Of a DNA stretch of 64,000 nucleotides, positions 25,219-33,641 are shown one piece after another. The translations under genes were made by a program, and so were the position numbers. Origin of the DNA: Jeotgalibacillus campisalis (GTDB lineage Bacteria; Bacillota; Bacilli; Bacillales; Jeotgalibacillaceae); contig NZ_JXRR01000022.1 in assembly GCF_000829515.1 (NCBI RefSeq), positions 62,001 through 126,000 of the forward strand, read 5' to 3'. The notes below the pieces were generated by a model. It saw only the letters and a list, made by a program, of their open reading frames with translations. It was not told the DNA's origin and made no database searches. Positions within the stretch are counted from its first letter, which is position 1; each line of letters starts with the position of its first letter.

Positions 25219-26661
25219 ATGAGTGATGTAAATAGAGATCAAGTCCGTCAGATCGTTGAAGCGATTGGCGGAAAAGAAAATATCGACTCTGCAACTCATT
25301 GTGTTACACGGCTGCGGTTTGTGCTTCATGATGATAGCAAAGTAGATAAGAAAAAGCTTGAAGCCATTGATTTGGTAAAAGGATCGTTTGCTAACAGCGG
25401 TCAATATCAGGTAGTCATTGGACAAGGTCTTGTGGATAAAGTCTACAAGGTACTAGCGGAGGAAACAGGAATTCAGGAAGTTTCCAAAGACGATGTGAAA
25501 AACGCTGCAGCAAAGAAAATGAATCCATTGCAGCGGACGATTAAATTGCTTGCAGACATTTTTATTCCGATTTTACCTGCAATCGTTACAGCCGGTTTAT
25601 TACTCGGGTTGAACAATGTATTAACTGTAGAAAATTTATTTGGCGAAGAATCATTAGTCGCTATGTATCCACAATGGGCTGATTTAGCCGAAGTTATTAG
25701 TATTATAGCCAGTGCGGCATTCAACTTTTTACCCGCATTAATTGGGTGGTCAGCTGTCAAACGCTTTGGCGCCAACCCGCTGATGGGGATTGTACTCGGT
25801 CTTGTGCTTGTGCATCCTGGCCTATTAAGCGCCTATGCTTATCCGGATGCAGTTGGAGAAGGAACGGTTCCGACCTGGAATTTATTCGGGATAACAGTCG
25901 AAGCGATTGGTTATCAGGGACAAGTATTGCCAGTATTATTTGCAGCTTATCTTTATGCTTTAATCGAAAAATTTCTTAATCGTAAAGTTCATGATTCAAT
26001 CAAACTTCTCGTAGTAGCTCCTGTAGCCCTTTTAATTACGGCTCTTGCAGCCTTTATTGCCATTGGACCTTTGACGTTTGCTGCCGGAACAGCAATTGCT
26101 GACGGCGTGATCTGGATCTTTAACAACTTCGGATGGCTCGGCGGTTTAATTTACGGCTCCGTGTATGGAATCCTTGTTATCACAGGAATGCATCATACAT
26201 TCCTTCCAGTTGATCTTCAGCTTATTTCAAGCGATATCAACGGAACATTCTTATGGCCGATTCTTGCTTTATCGAATATTGCTCAAGGTTCAGCAGCATT
26301 TGCGATTTTCGCCTTGACCTTCTTCACGAAAAAACAAGATGAAAAACTTAAAGGTCTTGCCAGTTCCTCAGGGATATCGGCTTGGCTTGGTGTTACAGAA
26401 CCTGCGCTGTTCGGGGTTAACTTGCGCTACCGCTTCCCGTTTATCTGTGCATTAATTGGATCCGGTATTGCAGGACTGCTGCTTGGAACTAATTTTGTAC
26501 TTGCCAATTCAATCGGAGTCGGCGGTGTGCCTGGAATTATCTCCATTCAAAAAGAATTCTGGCTGATTTTCAGCATCGGGATGGCCATTGTTATTGTCGT
26601 GCCATTCGTATTAACCCTTCTTTACGGACTATTCGTTAAAAAAGGAAAATTAGAAGACTAA
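25219..26661 (+). CDS. treP: PTS trehalose-specific EIIBC component
   Basis: 480 residues from ATG 25219, behind GGGAGGG (an in-frame ATG at 25192 overlaps the cre site and has no ribosome site). An EIIB domain (1 to about 90) holds the phosphorylated Cys28 in 'SATHCVTRLRF'. An EIIC membrane domain follows with about ten segments and 'GMHHTFLPVDLQLI' and 'GVTEPALFGVNLR' of the glucose-sucrose superfamily. It imports trehalose as trehalose-6-phosphate. No EIIA domain is attached, so EIIA must come from another PTS protein, as in B. subtilis. First gene of treP-treA. Confidence 0.95.
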   Translation: MSDVNRDQVRQIVEAIGGKENIDSATHCVTRLRFVLHDDSKVDKKKLEAIDLVKGSFANSGQYQVVIGQGLVDKVYKVLAEETGIQEVSKDDVKNAAAKKMNPLQRTIKLLADIFIPILPAIVTAGLLLGLNNVLTVENLFGEESLVAMYPQWADLAEVISIIASAAFNFLPALIGWSAVKRFGANPLMGIVLGLVLVHPGLLSAYAYPDAVGEGTVPTWNLFGITVEAIGYQGQVLPVLFAAYLYALIEKFLNRKVHDSIKLLVVAPVALLITALAAFIAIGPLTFAAGTAIADGVIWIFNNFGWLGGLIYGSVYGILVITGMHHTFLPVDLQLISSDINGTFLWPILALSNIAQGSAAFAIFALTFFTKKQDEKLKGLASSSGISAWLGVTEPALFGVNLRYRFPFICALIGSGIAGLLLGTNFVLANSIGVGGVPGIISIQKEFWLIFSIGMAIVIVVPFVLTLLYGLFVKKGKLED

Positions 26662-26665
26662 AAAC

Positions 26666-26703
26666 CAAAAGCGTTCGCAGAATTTTAGCGGACGCTTTGT
26701 TTT
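26666..26703 (+). terminator. Intergenic hairpin between treP and treA
   Basis: Arms AAAGCGTTCGC and GCGGACGCTTT (one G-U), then GTTTTTAAG. It may attenuate or stabilise the treP message rather than fully end it, because treA has no clear promoter of its own. Confidence 0.6.
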
Positions 26704-26751
26704 TAAGTAATCGGTTAAGTATGACAGTTAAATTTAAGGAGTGGTTTTTGT

Positions 26752-28431
26752 ATGGAATGGTGGAAAAAAGCGGTTGTGTATCAGATTTATCCGAAGAGTT
26801 TTAATGATACAACAGGAAATGGCGTAGGGGATTTAAACGGCATTACAGAGAAGCTGGATTATTTGAAAAAGCTTGGAGTAGATGTTCTTTGGCTGACTCC
26901 TCCCTATAAGTCCCCTCAGAATGATAATGGTTATGATATAAGTGATTATTTCAGCATTCATGATGAATACGGTACGATGAAGGATTTTGACCGCATGTTG
27001 AGTGAAGCGCATGATAGAGGAATTAAGATTATTATGGATATTGTCATCAACCATACTTCGACAGAGCATGAGTGGTTTGTTGAGTCCCGCAAGTCCAAAG
27101 ACAGTGAGTACCGTGATTTTTATATTTGGAAAGATGCTAAAGAAGATGGGAACCCCCCAACCAACTGGGTGTCAAAATTTGGCGGCAACGCGTGGAAGCT
27201 TGACGAAGAGTCCGGCCAATACTATCTTCACCTATTTGATGTCACACAGGCTGACCTTAACTGGGAAAACGAGGCAGTGCGTGAAAAGCTGTATGACATG
27301 ATGAACTACTGGGCTGAAAAAGGTGTGGATGGCTTCCGCCTCGACGTCATCAACTTGATTTCAAAGGATCAGTCATTTCCAGATGAAGACGGAGATGGAG
27401 ATGGACGTAAATTTTACACAGATGGACCTAAAGTACATGAATACATGCACGAAATGAACCGTGAAGTCTTTTCAAAGCATGATTTGCTGACAGTGGGTGA
27501 AATGTCATCCACCACGATTGATCACTGTATCAAGTACTCTAATCCAGAACGCGAAGAACTAAGCATGACATTTAATTTTCATCACTTAAAAGTGGATTAT
27601 CCTAATGGCGAAAAATGGACAGTCGCTGATTTTGATTTTATTAAGCTAAAAGACATTTTATCTACATGGCAGGTTGGCATGAACGAAGGCCGCGGCTGGA
27701 ACGCCCTTTTCTGGTGCAACCATGATCAGCCGCGTATTGTATCGCGCTATGGCAATGACGGTGAGTACCGTGTTGAATCAGCTAAAATGCTCGCATCAAC
27801 GATTCATATGATGCAGGGAACGCCTTATATTTACCAAGGCGAGGAATTTGGTATGACCAACCCTCATTTTAATACCATTAAAGATTATCGAGATGTTGAA
27901 TCATTAAATATTTACAAACAGCTGATCGAAACCGAGCATTCAAATGAGGAAATTCTTGCAATTCTGAAACAGAAATCGCGTGACAACTCACGTACCCCGG
28001 TTCAATGGAATGCGGAGGAAAACGGCGGGTTTACAACAGGAACACCTTGGATTCCAGTCGCTGACAACTACAAAGAAATCAATGCAGAAGCAGCGGTCGA
28101 AGATTCTCAATCTGTTTTCTATCATTATCAGAAGCTTAACGCTCTCCGTAAAGAATATGACATTATCACAAACGGGAACTATGAACTGCTTTTAGCAGAT
28201 GATCCGGCTATCTTTGCTTATACACGAAATACGGATGAAGAAGCCCTGCTTGTCATTAATAATTTTTATGAAAACAGTGTGAAGTTTGAGCTGCCAAAAG
28301 AAACAGCACAACACTTCGAACGCTTTTCTGACCATAAAGTATTAATCGGCAATTACGACGATCGTAACGGCACACCTGAATCATACGAACTTCGCCCGTA
28401 CGAATCGATTGTATTTTATTTTAAGAAGTAG
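26752..28431 (+). CDS. treA: Trehalose-6-phosphate hydrolase (GH13)
   Basis: 559 residues. N-terminal 'WWKKAVVYQIYPKSFND' and the TIM-barrel motifs are those of the GH13 oligo-1,6-glucosidase/TreA group. The catalytic residues are D198 in 'GFRLDVINL', E250 in 'LTVGEMSS' and D325 in 'CNHDQPR'. 'DVINHTSTEHEWF' is conserved region I. The enzyme splits trehalose-6-phosphate in the cytosol into glucose and glucose-6-phosphate. The neighbouring TreP-type transporter and TreR-type regulator make trehalose-6-phosphate the likely substrate rather than isomaltose. AAGGAG precedes ATG 26752. Confidence 0.95.
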   Translation: MEWWKKAVVYQIYPKSFNDTTGNGVGDLNGITEKLDYLKKLGVDVLWLTPPYKSPQNDNGYDISDYFSIHDEYGTMKDFDRMLSEAHDRGIKIIMDIVINHTSTEHEWFVESRKSKDSEYRDFYIWKDAKEDGNPPTNWVSKFGGNAWKLDEESGQYYLHLFDVTQADLNWENEAVREKLYDMMNYWAEKGVDGFRLDVINLISKDQSFPDEDGDGDGRKFYTDGPKVHEYMHEMNREVFSKHDLLTVGEMSSTTIDHCIKYSNPEREELSMTFNFHHLKVDYPNGEKWTVADFDFIKLKDILSTWQVGMNEGRGWNALFWCNHDQPRIVSRYGNDGEYRVESAKMLASTIHMMQGTPYIYQGEEFGMTNPHFNTIKDYRDVESLNIYKQLIETEHSNEEILAILKQKSRDNSRTPVQWNAEENGGFTTGTPWIPVADNYKEINAEAAVEDSQSVFYHYQKLNALRKEYDIITNGNYELLLADDPAIFAYTRNTDEEALLVINNFYENSVKFELPKETAQHFERFSDHKVLIGNYDDRNGTPESYELRPYESIVFYFKK

Positions 28432-28454
28432 TACCGCATAGCTCAATAGTTAAA

Positions 28455-28494
28455 AAAGAAGCGTTCAATCCTCACCGGATTGAACGCTTCTTTC
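28455..28494 (+). terminator. Terminator of treP-treA
   Basis: Arms GAAGCGTTCAATCC and GGATTGAACGCTTC with loop TCACC or similar, then TTTC. A perfect 14-bp stem. Confidence 0.88.
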
Positions 28495-28582
28495 AATATA
28501 ATTTCTCATTGCGGGCTACAGCCCACCCACTTGAACGTTCTGATCATTATATAAAGAAAGAACCCGGTGAGGATGGATGACC

Positions 28583-28753
28583 ATGGCGAAAAGCAATCGA
28601 GGGAAAATTTTAAAGAAACGATCGGTCAAAAATGGAGTTACTTATCGAGGCACCTGTCCGAAATGCAGCAGAACGGGCATAAAACTTCTGTACTCTCATA
28701 TAACCCAATCGAAGGATATTCAAAAAGTATGCAAGAACTGCAGAGACAAATAA
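28583..28753 (+). CDS. Small zinc-ribbon protein (56 aa)
   Basis: 56 residues from ATG 28583, with GGTGAGGATGG upstream. The N-terminus is strongly basic (KSNRGKILKKRSVKNG), then 'CPKCSRTG' at 25-32 and 'VCKNC' at 49-53 form a Cys4 pair typical of a zinc ribbon. No signal peptide. I recognise this as a short conserved type in bacilli but cannot name it; the basic residues and zinc ribbon suggest nucleic acid or ribosome contact. It is the only coding frame between treA and the terminator at 28761, and it sits between treA and treR. Confidence 0.75.
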   Translation: MAKSNRGKILKKRSVKNGVTYRGTCPKCSRTGIKLLYSHITQSKDIQKVCKNCRDK

Positions 28754-28760
28754 GAATTTT

Positions 28761-28796
28761 AAGGATGATACCGAAAATGGGATCATCCTTTTCTCG
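28761..28796 (+). terminator. Terminator of the small zinc-ribbon gene
   Basis: Arms AAGGATGAT and ATCATCCTT, then TTCTCG, 8 nt past the stop. Confidence 0.75.
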
Positions 28797-28815
28797 TTCT
28801 TTCTCCATAAATTGG

Positions 28816-28858
28816 ACAAAAAAAACCAGCCCCGAGAGATCTCAGAGCCAGGTATAGA
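28816..28858 (-). terminator. Terminator of the NTF2-like lipoprotein gene
   Basis: On the minus strand a 12-bp stem with several G-U pairs (CTGGCTCTGAGA with TCTCGGGGCTGG) is followed by eight T residues, starting close to the stop at 28865. Confidence 0.75.
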
Positions 28859-28864
28859 ACGAAT

Positions 28865-29461
28865 CTATTCAGGGTCAGCCATAAAGTGAATAGACGCTAT
28901 TTTCCATTCTTCTTCAACCAGATGAAAGACTGTGATCTGGCGGCCTGTCCTGGTCACTTCTGCGCCATTTGATGGGTCTGTCGTTGTCAGTATTAAATCT
29001 GCATACACATGTGCTTCGTCTTCCTTGTATTCACTGATCGTTTTCAGCTCCACTTCACGTTCAACGTCAAATGATTCATACACTTTCTCCAAGGCAGTTC
29101 TTTCCTCTTCTTCGTCAAAGTAGCCGTCATCTGTGCGGAGCAGCTGAAGGTATCCTTCTATATCTTTTTCGTTAAAGGTGGAGATATATTCGTCGAAGAC
29201 AGACAGAATTGCCTCTTCAGCTTCAGGTGGAACATCTTCTGCTTCATCCACTTCACCCTCACTATTCATTTCAAAGCCGATCTCTGAATCTTCCTCTGCT
29301 GATTCAGGCGCTTCAGACTGCGTATGTGTATCAAGCCCCTGACCGCTTTGGCCATCGTCAATAGAACCTGTATTTTCTGTCGTATCATCGCCGCTGCAGG
29401 CAGCCAGGAGTAAAGTGAGCAAGCCTGCTCCTATTGCGGCTCTCATTCGTTTAGATATCAT
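28865..29461 (-). CDS. Lipoprotein with NTF2/SnoaL-like domain
   Basis: 198 residues. The signal peptide ends in lipobox LLAAC (Cys at about 22), then a very acidic, Ser/Thr-rich linker to about residue 80. The C-terminal 110 residues ('VFDEYISTFNEKDIEGYLQL', then 'EEEWKIASIHF') look like an NTF2/SnoaL-type cone fold, often a ligand-binding or dimer domain. It should sit on the outer face of the membrane. It is read against treA/treR and lies between them. No substrate can be inferred. Confidence 0.8.
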   Translation of the reverse strand: MISKRMRAAIGAGLLTLLLAACSGDDTTENTGSIDDGQSGQGLDTHTQSEAPESAEEDSEIGFEMNSEGEVDEAEDVPPEAEEAILSVFDEYISTFNEKDIEGYLQLLRTDDGYFDEEEERTALEKVYESFDVEREVELKTISEYKEDEAHVYADLILTTTDPSNGAEVTRTGRQITVFHLVEEEWKIASIHFMADPE

Positions 29462-29559
29462 AAGATTGAAACGTCCTTTCTGTATAGAAAATGCACGGAT
29501 GTCTTCGGGTTATACCCTGCTTCCTTCCATTATGATACAATAAAACAGGGTGATCTTAT

Positions 29560-30279
29560 ATGGCAACAACCAATAAATATATGAACATTTTTCAAGAATT
29601 GTCCGGGGAAATTAAACAGGGAATCTATGAGCCTAACTCGCTCCTTCCCTCTGAGCACGAGCTTTGCGAGCGCTTTGAAACTTCCCGTGAAACCATCCGC
29701 AAAGCACTTACTTTACTTTCTCAAAATGGGTTTATACAAAAAATGCAGGGTAAGGGCTCCTTAGTGCTTGATGTTAGTAAGATGACCTTTCCTGTATCAG
29801 GACTTGTCAGTTTTAAAGAGCTGCAGCAGTCTTTAGGGAAAAATATTACAACAACCGTTCATAAACTTGAACTGACAGAAGCAGAAGACTGGCTGTCACC
29901 GCAATTGGAATGTGATAAAGAATCATTAGTATGGGAAATTGTGCGTGTTCGAACGATTGATGGTGAGCGCGTTATTCTTGATAAAGACTGGCTCCTGCAG
30001 TCAAGCGTCCCTTCTCTCACAGAAGAGGTTTGCAGTGACTCTATTTATGCCCATTTGGAGCATCATTTAGGCCTGAACATTTCTTATGCGAAAAAAGAAA
30101 TTACGGTTGAACTGGCTACCGATGAAGATCGTGCGCTGCTTGACCTGGATGGATACAGTCATATTGTACTCGTTCGAAATTATGTGCATTTGGAAGATAC
30201 GACAATTTTTCAATATACGGAGTCAAGACACCGGTTGGACAAATTTAAGTTTGTTGATTTTGCACGGAGAAGGAAATAA
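29560..30279 (+). CDS. treR: Trehalose operon repressor TreR (GntR family)
   Basis: 239 residues. A winged-helix GntR domain (about 5-75: 'LLPSEHELCERFETSRETIR') is followed by a UTRA ligand domain ending in 'RLDKFKFVDFARRRK', the TreR end. It represses treP-treA at the TTGTATATACA-type site ahead of treP and is released by trehalose-6-phosphate. In B. subtilis treR directly follows treA; here 1.1 kb with two other genes intervenes, so treR has its own transcript. A repeat element starts at its stop codon. Confidence 0.93.
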   Translation: MATTNKYMNIFQELSGEIKQGIYEPNSLLPSEHELCERFETSRETIRKALTLLSQNGFIQKMQGKGSLVLDVSKMTFPVSGLVSFKELQQSLGKNITTTVHKLELTEAEDWLSPQLECDKESLVWEIVRVRTIDGERVILDKDWLLQSSVPSLTEEVCSDSIYAHLEHHLGLNISYAKKEITVELATDEDRALLDLDGYSHIVLVRNYVHLEDTTIFQYTESRHRLDKFKFVDFARRRK

Positions 30280-30420
30280 GGACCGGTTCATTTCCGTTGC
30301 AGGCGGAGGCTTTCCGCGGGGCGCGAGGTGAGCCCCTTTGATGCTGTTGCATCTGCATGGTCTCACCCTTCCCGCTTTTTCACGCTGGAGTCCCCGCCTT
30401 GCGCTCCAATGAACCTATTC
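30280..30420. repeat. MITE-like repeat, copy 1
   Basis: About 140 nt, GC-rich in the centre, bounded by GACCGGTTCATT and AATGAACCTATT, an imperfect terminal inverted repeat. It contains CCGCGGGGCG and AGGTGAGCCCCTTTGATGCT. The reverse complement of 50619-50764 matches it over its whole length at roughly 80 percent by eye. It begins right after the treR stop. Confidence 0.85.
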
Positions 30421-30589
30421 TTTTTAAAGCTTATCAGGCATAAGTACATATGTTCATGACGGCATTTTTTCTTTATTTAAAAATGCACAGTCTACCGTTT
30501 TTAGTTTATAGCTTAGTTAAGCTATAAGACATTTCCCAGGCAATATTCGTTTCATTTCGTCACATCTGGGTCGAACATTCTGGATATGT

Positions 30590-30628
30590 AGAAAGAGGAT
30601 TGCCTGCATTAGGCAATCCTCTTTTTTT
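30590..30628. terminator. Bidirectional terminator between treR and degU
   Basis: Arms GAGGATTGCCT and AGGCAATCCTC with a 5-nt loop. T residues follow on the plus strand and a shorter TTTC on the minus strand. It separates convergent genes. Confidence 0.85.
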
Positions 30629-30634
30629 ACTTGA

Positions 30635-31309
30635 TTATCGTACTTCTACCCAGCCGTTTTTAATGGCTGTTACAACGGCTTGGGTCCGGTCATTTACATT
30701 CATTTTTTGAAGAATGTTACTTACGTGATTTTTAACTGTTTTTTCTGAGATATAAAGGCCTTCCCCGATGCCCCGGTTACTTTTTCCATCTGCAAGCATT
30801 TGAAGAACTTCGCATTCACGCTTGGTTAATAAATGCAGCGGACGGCGAACTTCGACCTGCTGGAAATTACCTGTGAATTCTGCATCAGCCAATCTGCGGA
30901 ATTCATTTACAAGATTAACCGTGACTTTAGGATGCAGGTAAGATCCTCCATCTGTCACCGTTTTTATTGCATCAATAAGAGCATCTGCATCCATTTCCTT
31001 CAGCATATAGCCCAAAGCTCCTGACTTCAGAGCATGCGAAACATAATTTTCGTCATCATGAATCGATAGGATGATTACTTTCGCATCAGGATAATTTTCA
31101 ATTAGTGTTTTTGTTGCTTCTACACCATTTACTTCCGGCATATTAATATCCATCAGGACTACATCCGGCTGATGTGTATCATATAGATCAATCGCTTGAG
31201 AACCATCGTCGCCTTCTGCAACTACTTCAAAAGATTTTTCATAATCCAAGATCCGTTTCACGCCTTCACGAAATAGCTGATGGTCATCAATAATTAATAT
31301 TTTTGTCAT
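30635..31309 (-). CDS. degU: Response regulator DegU
   Basis: 224 residues from ATG 31309, behind AGGAGG (the frame to 31342 has no ribosome site). The receiver domain has the acidic pair D8-D9 and the phosphorylated D54 in '[10 protein letters not shown]'. A LuxR-type helix-turn-helix lies near residues 160-215 ('[20 protein letters not shown]', '[14 protein letters not shown]'). DegU controls degradative enzymes, competence and motility in B. subtilis. Its gene follows degS in one unit. A terminator lies just after it. Confidence 0.95.
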   Translation of the reverse strand: MTKILIIDDHQLFREGVKRILDYEKSFEVVAEGDDGSQAIDLYDTHQPDVVLMDINMPEVNGVEATKTLIENYPDAKVIILSIHDDENYVSHALKSGALGYMLKEMDADALIDAIKTVTDGGSYLHPKVTVNLVNEFRRLADAEFTGNFQQVEVRRPLHLLTKRECEVLQMLADGKSNRGIGEGLYISEKTVKNHVSNILQKMNVNDRTQAVVTAIKNGWVEVR

Positions 31310-31341
31310 ATATATTTTCCTCCTTGATCTTATGAAATCCA

Positions 31342-32478
31342 TTAAAGCGGTACTTGTATCATAATAAGAGTGCCGGACCCCGGTTTGGAATTGACCGTCA
31401 TTTCACCTGCCAGCAATTCTACCCGTTCCCGCATCCCTATAAAACCAAAAGATCCCTGTTTTTTCTGCAAAGGATCAAATCCTTTTCCATTGTCTTTTAT
31501 AACGACTGTGATACGGTCCTGCCGTATTTCCACTTTGACGGAAATTTCAGTTGCCTGTGCGTGCTTCAGAGCATTTTGAACCGACTCCTGGACAAGACGA
31601 AACAGGGATACTTCGTACTTAGGATGTAATCGTGACTCTTCACCTATTTGGTTAAACAATAATTTTGTACCATTGCTGTATTCTTCAATTGAACTTAGAT
31701 ATTTTCTTAATGTAGGAACTAGTCCAAGGTCATCTAGCGCCATTGGTCTAAGATCATAGATAATACGGCGCACTTCAGACAAGGCGGAACGAACCATTTT
31801 CTTGAGACTTTTAATCTCAAGGAAAGCTTCCTGTGCTCCTTTATCCTTATATACACGTTCAATCAAATCAGACCGCATGAGGACATTTGCCATAAGCTGA
31901 GCCGGCCCGTCGTGAATTTCCCGGGAAAGCCTCTTTCTTTCTTCTTCTTGTGCTTCGATAATCTGAATGCCAAATTCCTGTTTTTGTTTAGCATCTTGCA
32001 GTGCTGCACCCATTTGTTTTAAATCACTATTTAAATAAGTTAGAACTGCCGATATTTGTGTGACTAAATTCTCAGCTCGTTCAATCGTGTCCAGCATGCT
32101 TTGCAGTCTTCGTTCGAGCTCGTCTCTTCGGCTGCGAAGCTGTTTCTCTTCCTGCCTGTTAACAGAGAGCTGGATCTGGAGGTCATGAGCCGTTTCATAC
32201 GCTTGACGAACCTGCTCTTCTGAGAAATTTTTAAAATGGTGACTGACTTCTGCCAGCCTTTTACGAGCAAAACGAGATCGTCTTTCAAGGTCATCACCCT
32301 CATAGATCACAGTGGTGATTTTTTCCCTGATTTGACTAAGCTCTTTTACAAGGCTTTCATAATCGTTACGGGTTTGCTCCCCAATTTCAAAAATGTCTGA
32401 TTTGCTTTGGTCCACTGTATCGATCATTTTACCCAAAATGATGTCAAGCATTTGGGAATCCAAACTAGTTGCGGACAC
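31342..32478 (-). CDS. degS: Sensor histidine kinase DegS
   Basis: 378 residues starting at GTG 32478 behind AAGGAG. There are no membrane segments, as expected for the cytosolic DegS. The long N-terminal coiled coil (about 60-180) is the DegS sensor part. The HisKA_3 motif '[11 protein letters not shown]' places the phospho-His at 189, as in B. subtilis. The ATPase part includes '[10 protein letters not shown]' and '[14 protein letters not shown]'. It phosphorylates DegU, encoded immediately downstream. Confidence 0.95.
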   Translation of the reverse strand: MSATSLDSQMLDIILGKMIDTVDQSKSDIFEIGEQTRNDYESLVKELSQIREKITTVIYEGDDLERRSRFARKRLAEVSHHFKNFSEEQVRQAYETAHDLQIQLSVNRQEEKQLRSRRDELERRLQSMLDTIERAENLVTQISAVLTYLNSDLKQMGAALQDAKQKQEFGIQIIEAQEEERKRLSREIHDGPAQLMANVLMRSDLIERVYKDKGAQEAFLEIKSLKKMVRSALSEVRRIIYDLRPMALDDLGLVPTLRKYLSSIEEYSNGTKLLFNQIGEESRLHPKYEVSLFRLVQESVQNALKHAQATEISVKVEIRQDRITVVIKDNGKGFDPLQKKQGSFGFIGMRERVELLAGEMTVNSKPGSGTLIMIQVPL

Positions 32479-32518
32479 AATCCAGACTCCTTCCTATTAC
32501 ATAGTGTCTTTGTAAAAA

Positions 32519-32536
32519 ATTATACTGTTTAAACAG
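32519..32536 (-). promoter_or_regulatory. Possible degS -10 element with adjoining palindrome
   Basis: On the minus strand a perfect TATAAT (32524-32519) is directly preceded by the 12-bp palindrome CTGTTTAAACAG (32536-32525). No convincing -35 is visible, so the palindrome may be an operator for an activator or repressor. Confidence 0.4.
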
Positions 32537-32743
32537 AAAAAAAGAAAGCCTTCCGCAGTATATGTTTTTAACGCAGTAAATGTCGGAATTTCTCACGGTT
32601 ATTACTTTACTAGAATAGTAATTATCTGATAATGTAATCCAAACCTGGACCTAGTCTATTATACCATCCTTATAAGGTCGCGATATTAAAGTATCATTAC
32701 AATTGACGCATACGATATTTCACCTTCTTTTCAATTTCATGCG

Positions 32744-32775
32744 TTGTGACGAAAATCCTCGTTTGTTGTTATAAT
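32744..32775 (+). promoter_or_regulatory. Extended -10 promoter of yvyE
   Basis: TGTTATAAT at 32767-32775 is a full extended -10; the -35 (TTGTGA or GTGACG) is weak. The start codon is 44 nt further on. Nothing else convincing is seen in 32537-32740. Confidence 0.6.
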
Positions 32776-32818
32776 GGTGTAATATAACGAGCGAAATTGA
32801 TAAAGGGGTGCCTCATAT

Positions 32819-33457
32819 ATGTTAAAACAATATCGAACTATCGCAAAAAAAGCAGAAAATGAAATTATAATTGAAAAATCCCGCTTTATAACTTCCGTTC
32901 AACGAGTTGAAACAGAAGAAGAAGCGCACACCTTTATACAGGAGATTAAACGGATGCACCCTTCAGCCAACCACAATTGCTCGGCCTACATGATCGGGGA
33001 GCAGAATCTAATTCAAAAGGCGAATGATGATGGCGAGCCAACAGGGACAGCTGGGGTACCCATGCTTGAAGTGTTAAAAAAACGTGACTTGAAAGATACA
33101 GCAGTAGTTGTAACACGCTATTTTGGCGGGATCAAGTTGGGCGGCGGCGGCCTGATTAGAGCATATGGACGTTCTGTGACAGAAGGCATTAATGCGGCTG
33201 GGATTGTCGAGCGAAATCTTCATTCTCTTGTCAGCACGACAATCGATTATACTTGGCTTGGTAAAATTGAAAATGAAATCCGCTCTTCTTCTTATTTATT
33301 ACACGATATTCATTATCTAGAGGATGTCGTCATAGACACTCATGTGGCAGTAGATGAAATTGAAATCTTTATAGAATGGATGACGAATTTAACAAATGGA
33401 CAATCTAAAATAGAAATTGGCACTCAATTGTATATAGAGGAAAATATAACTTCTTAG
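32819..33457 (+). CDS. yvyE: YvyE, IMPACT/YigZ family protein
   Basis: 212 residues. The N-terminal IMPACT-type domain includes 'EIIIEKSRFITSVQRV', 'HNCSAYMIG', 'NDDGEPTGTAGVPML' and 'RYFGGIKLGGGGLIRAYG', all diagnostic of YigZ/YvyE. A ferredoxin-like C-terminal domain follows. Eukaryotic IMPACT modulates Gcn2; bacterial relatives bind nucleotides or RNA, but the role is not settled. It lies next to degS and an LCP gene as in B. subtilis. Confidence 0.94.
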   Translation: MLKQYRTIAKKAENEIIIEKSRFITSVQRVETEEEAHTFIQEIKRMHPSANHNCSAYMIGEQNLIQKANDDGEPTGTAGVPMLEVLKKRDLKDTAVVVTRYFGGIKLGGGGLIRAYGRSVTEGINAAGIVERNLHSLVSTTIDYTWLGKIENEIRSSSYLLHDIHYLEDVVIDTHVAVDEIEIFIEWMTNLTNGQSKIEIGTQLYIEENITS

Positions 33458-33641
33458 TTAAAATCGCAATTAAACTGTAACGAAAGTTTCATTTTACTGA
33501 AAAGCGGAAAAAGAGTAGAATAGAGGTTGGGCTGTTAAAAGCAAATCTCTTGACTAGTAAATATTCTGCAAATTTCAAAGATCGTGTTGCGCTGCCCTTA
33601 TGTTAAAAGTAAATTTACCATCAAAGGAGCCATTACACACA

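Noticed and set aside
28567-28857. Longer plus-strand frame overlapping the zinc-ribbon gene
   Set aside because: It reads the same DNA in another frame, runs through two terminators and has no cysteine pattern or family features.
31370-31629. Plus-strand frames opposite degS
   Set aside because: They are reverse codons of the histidine-kinase ATPase domain.
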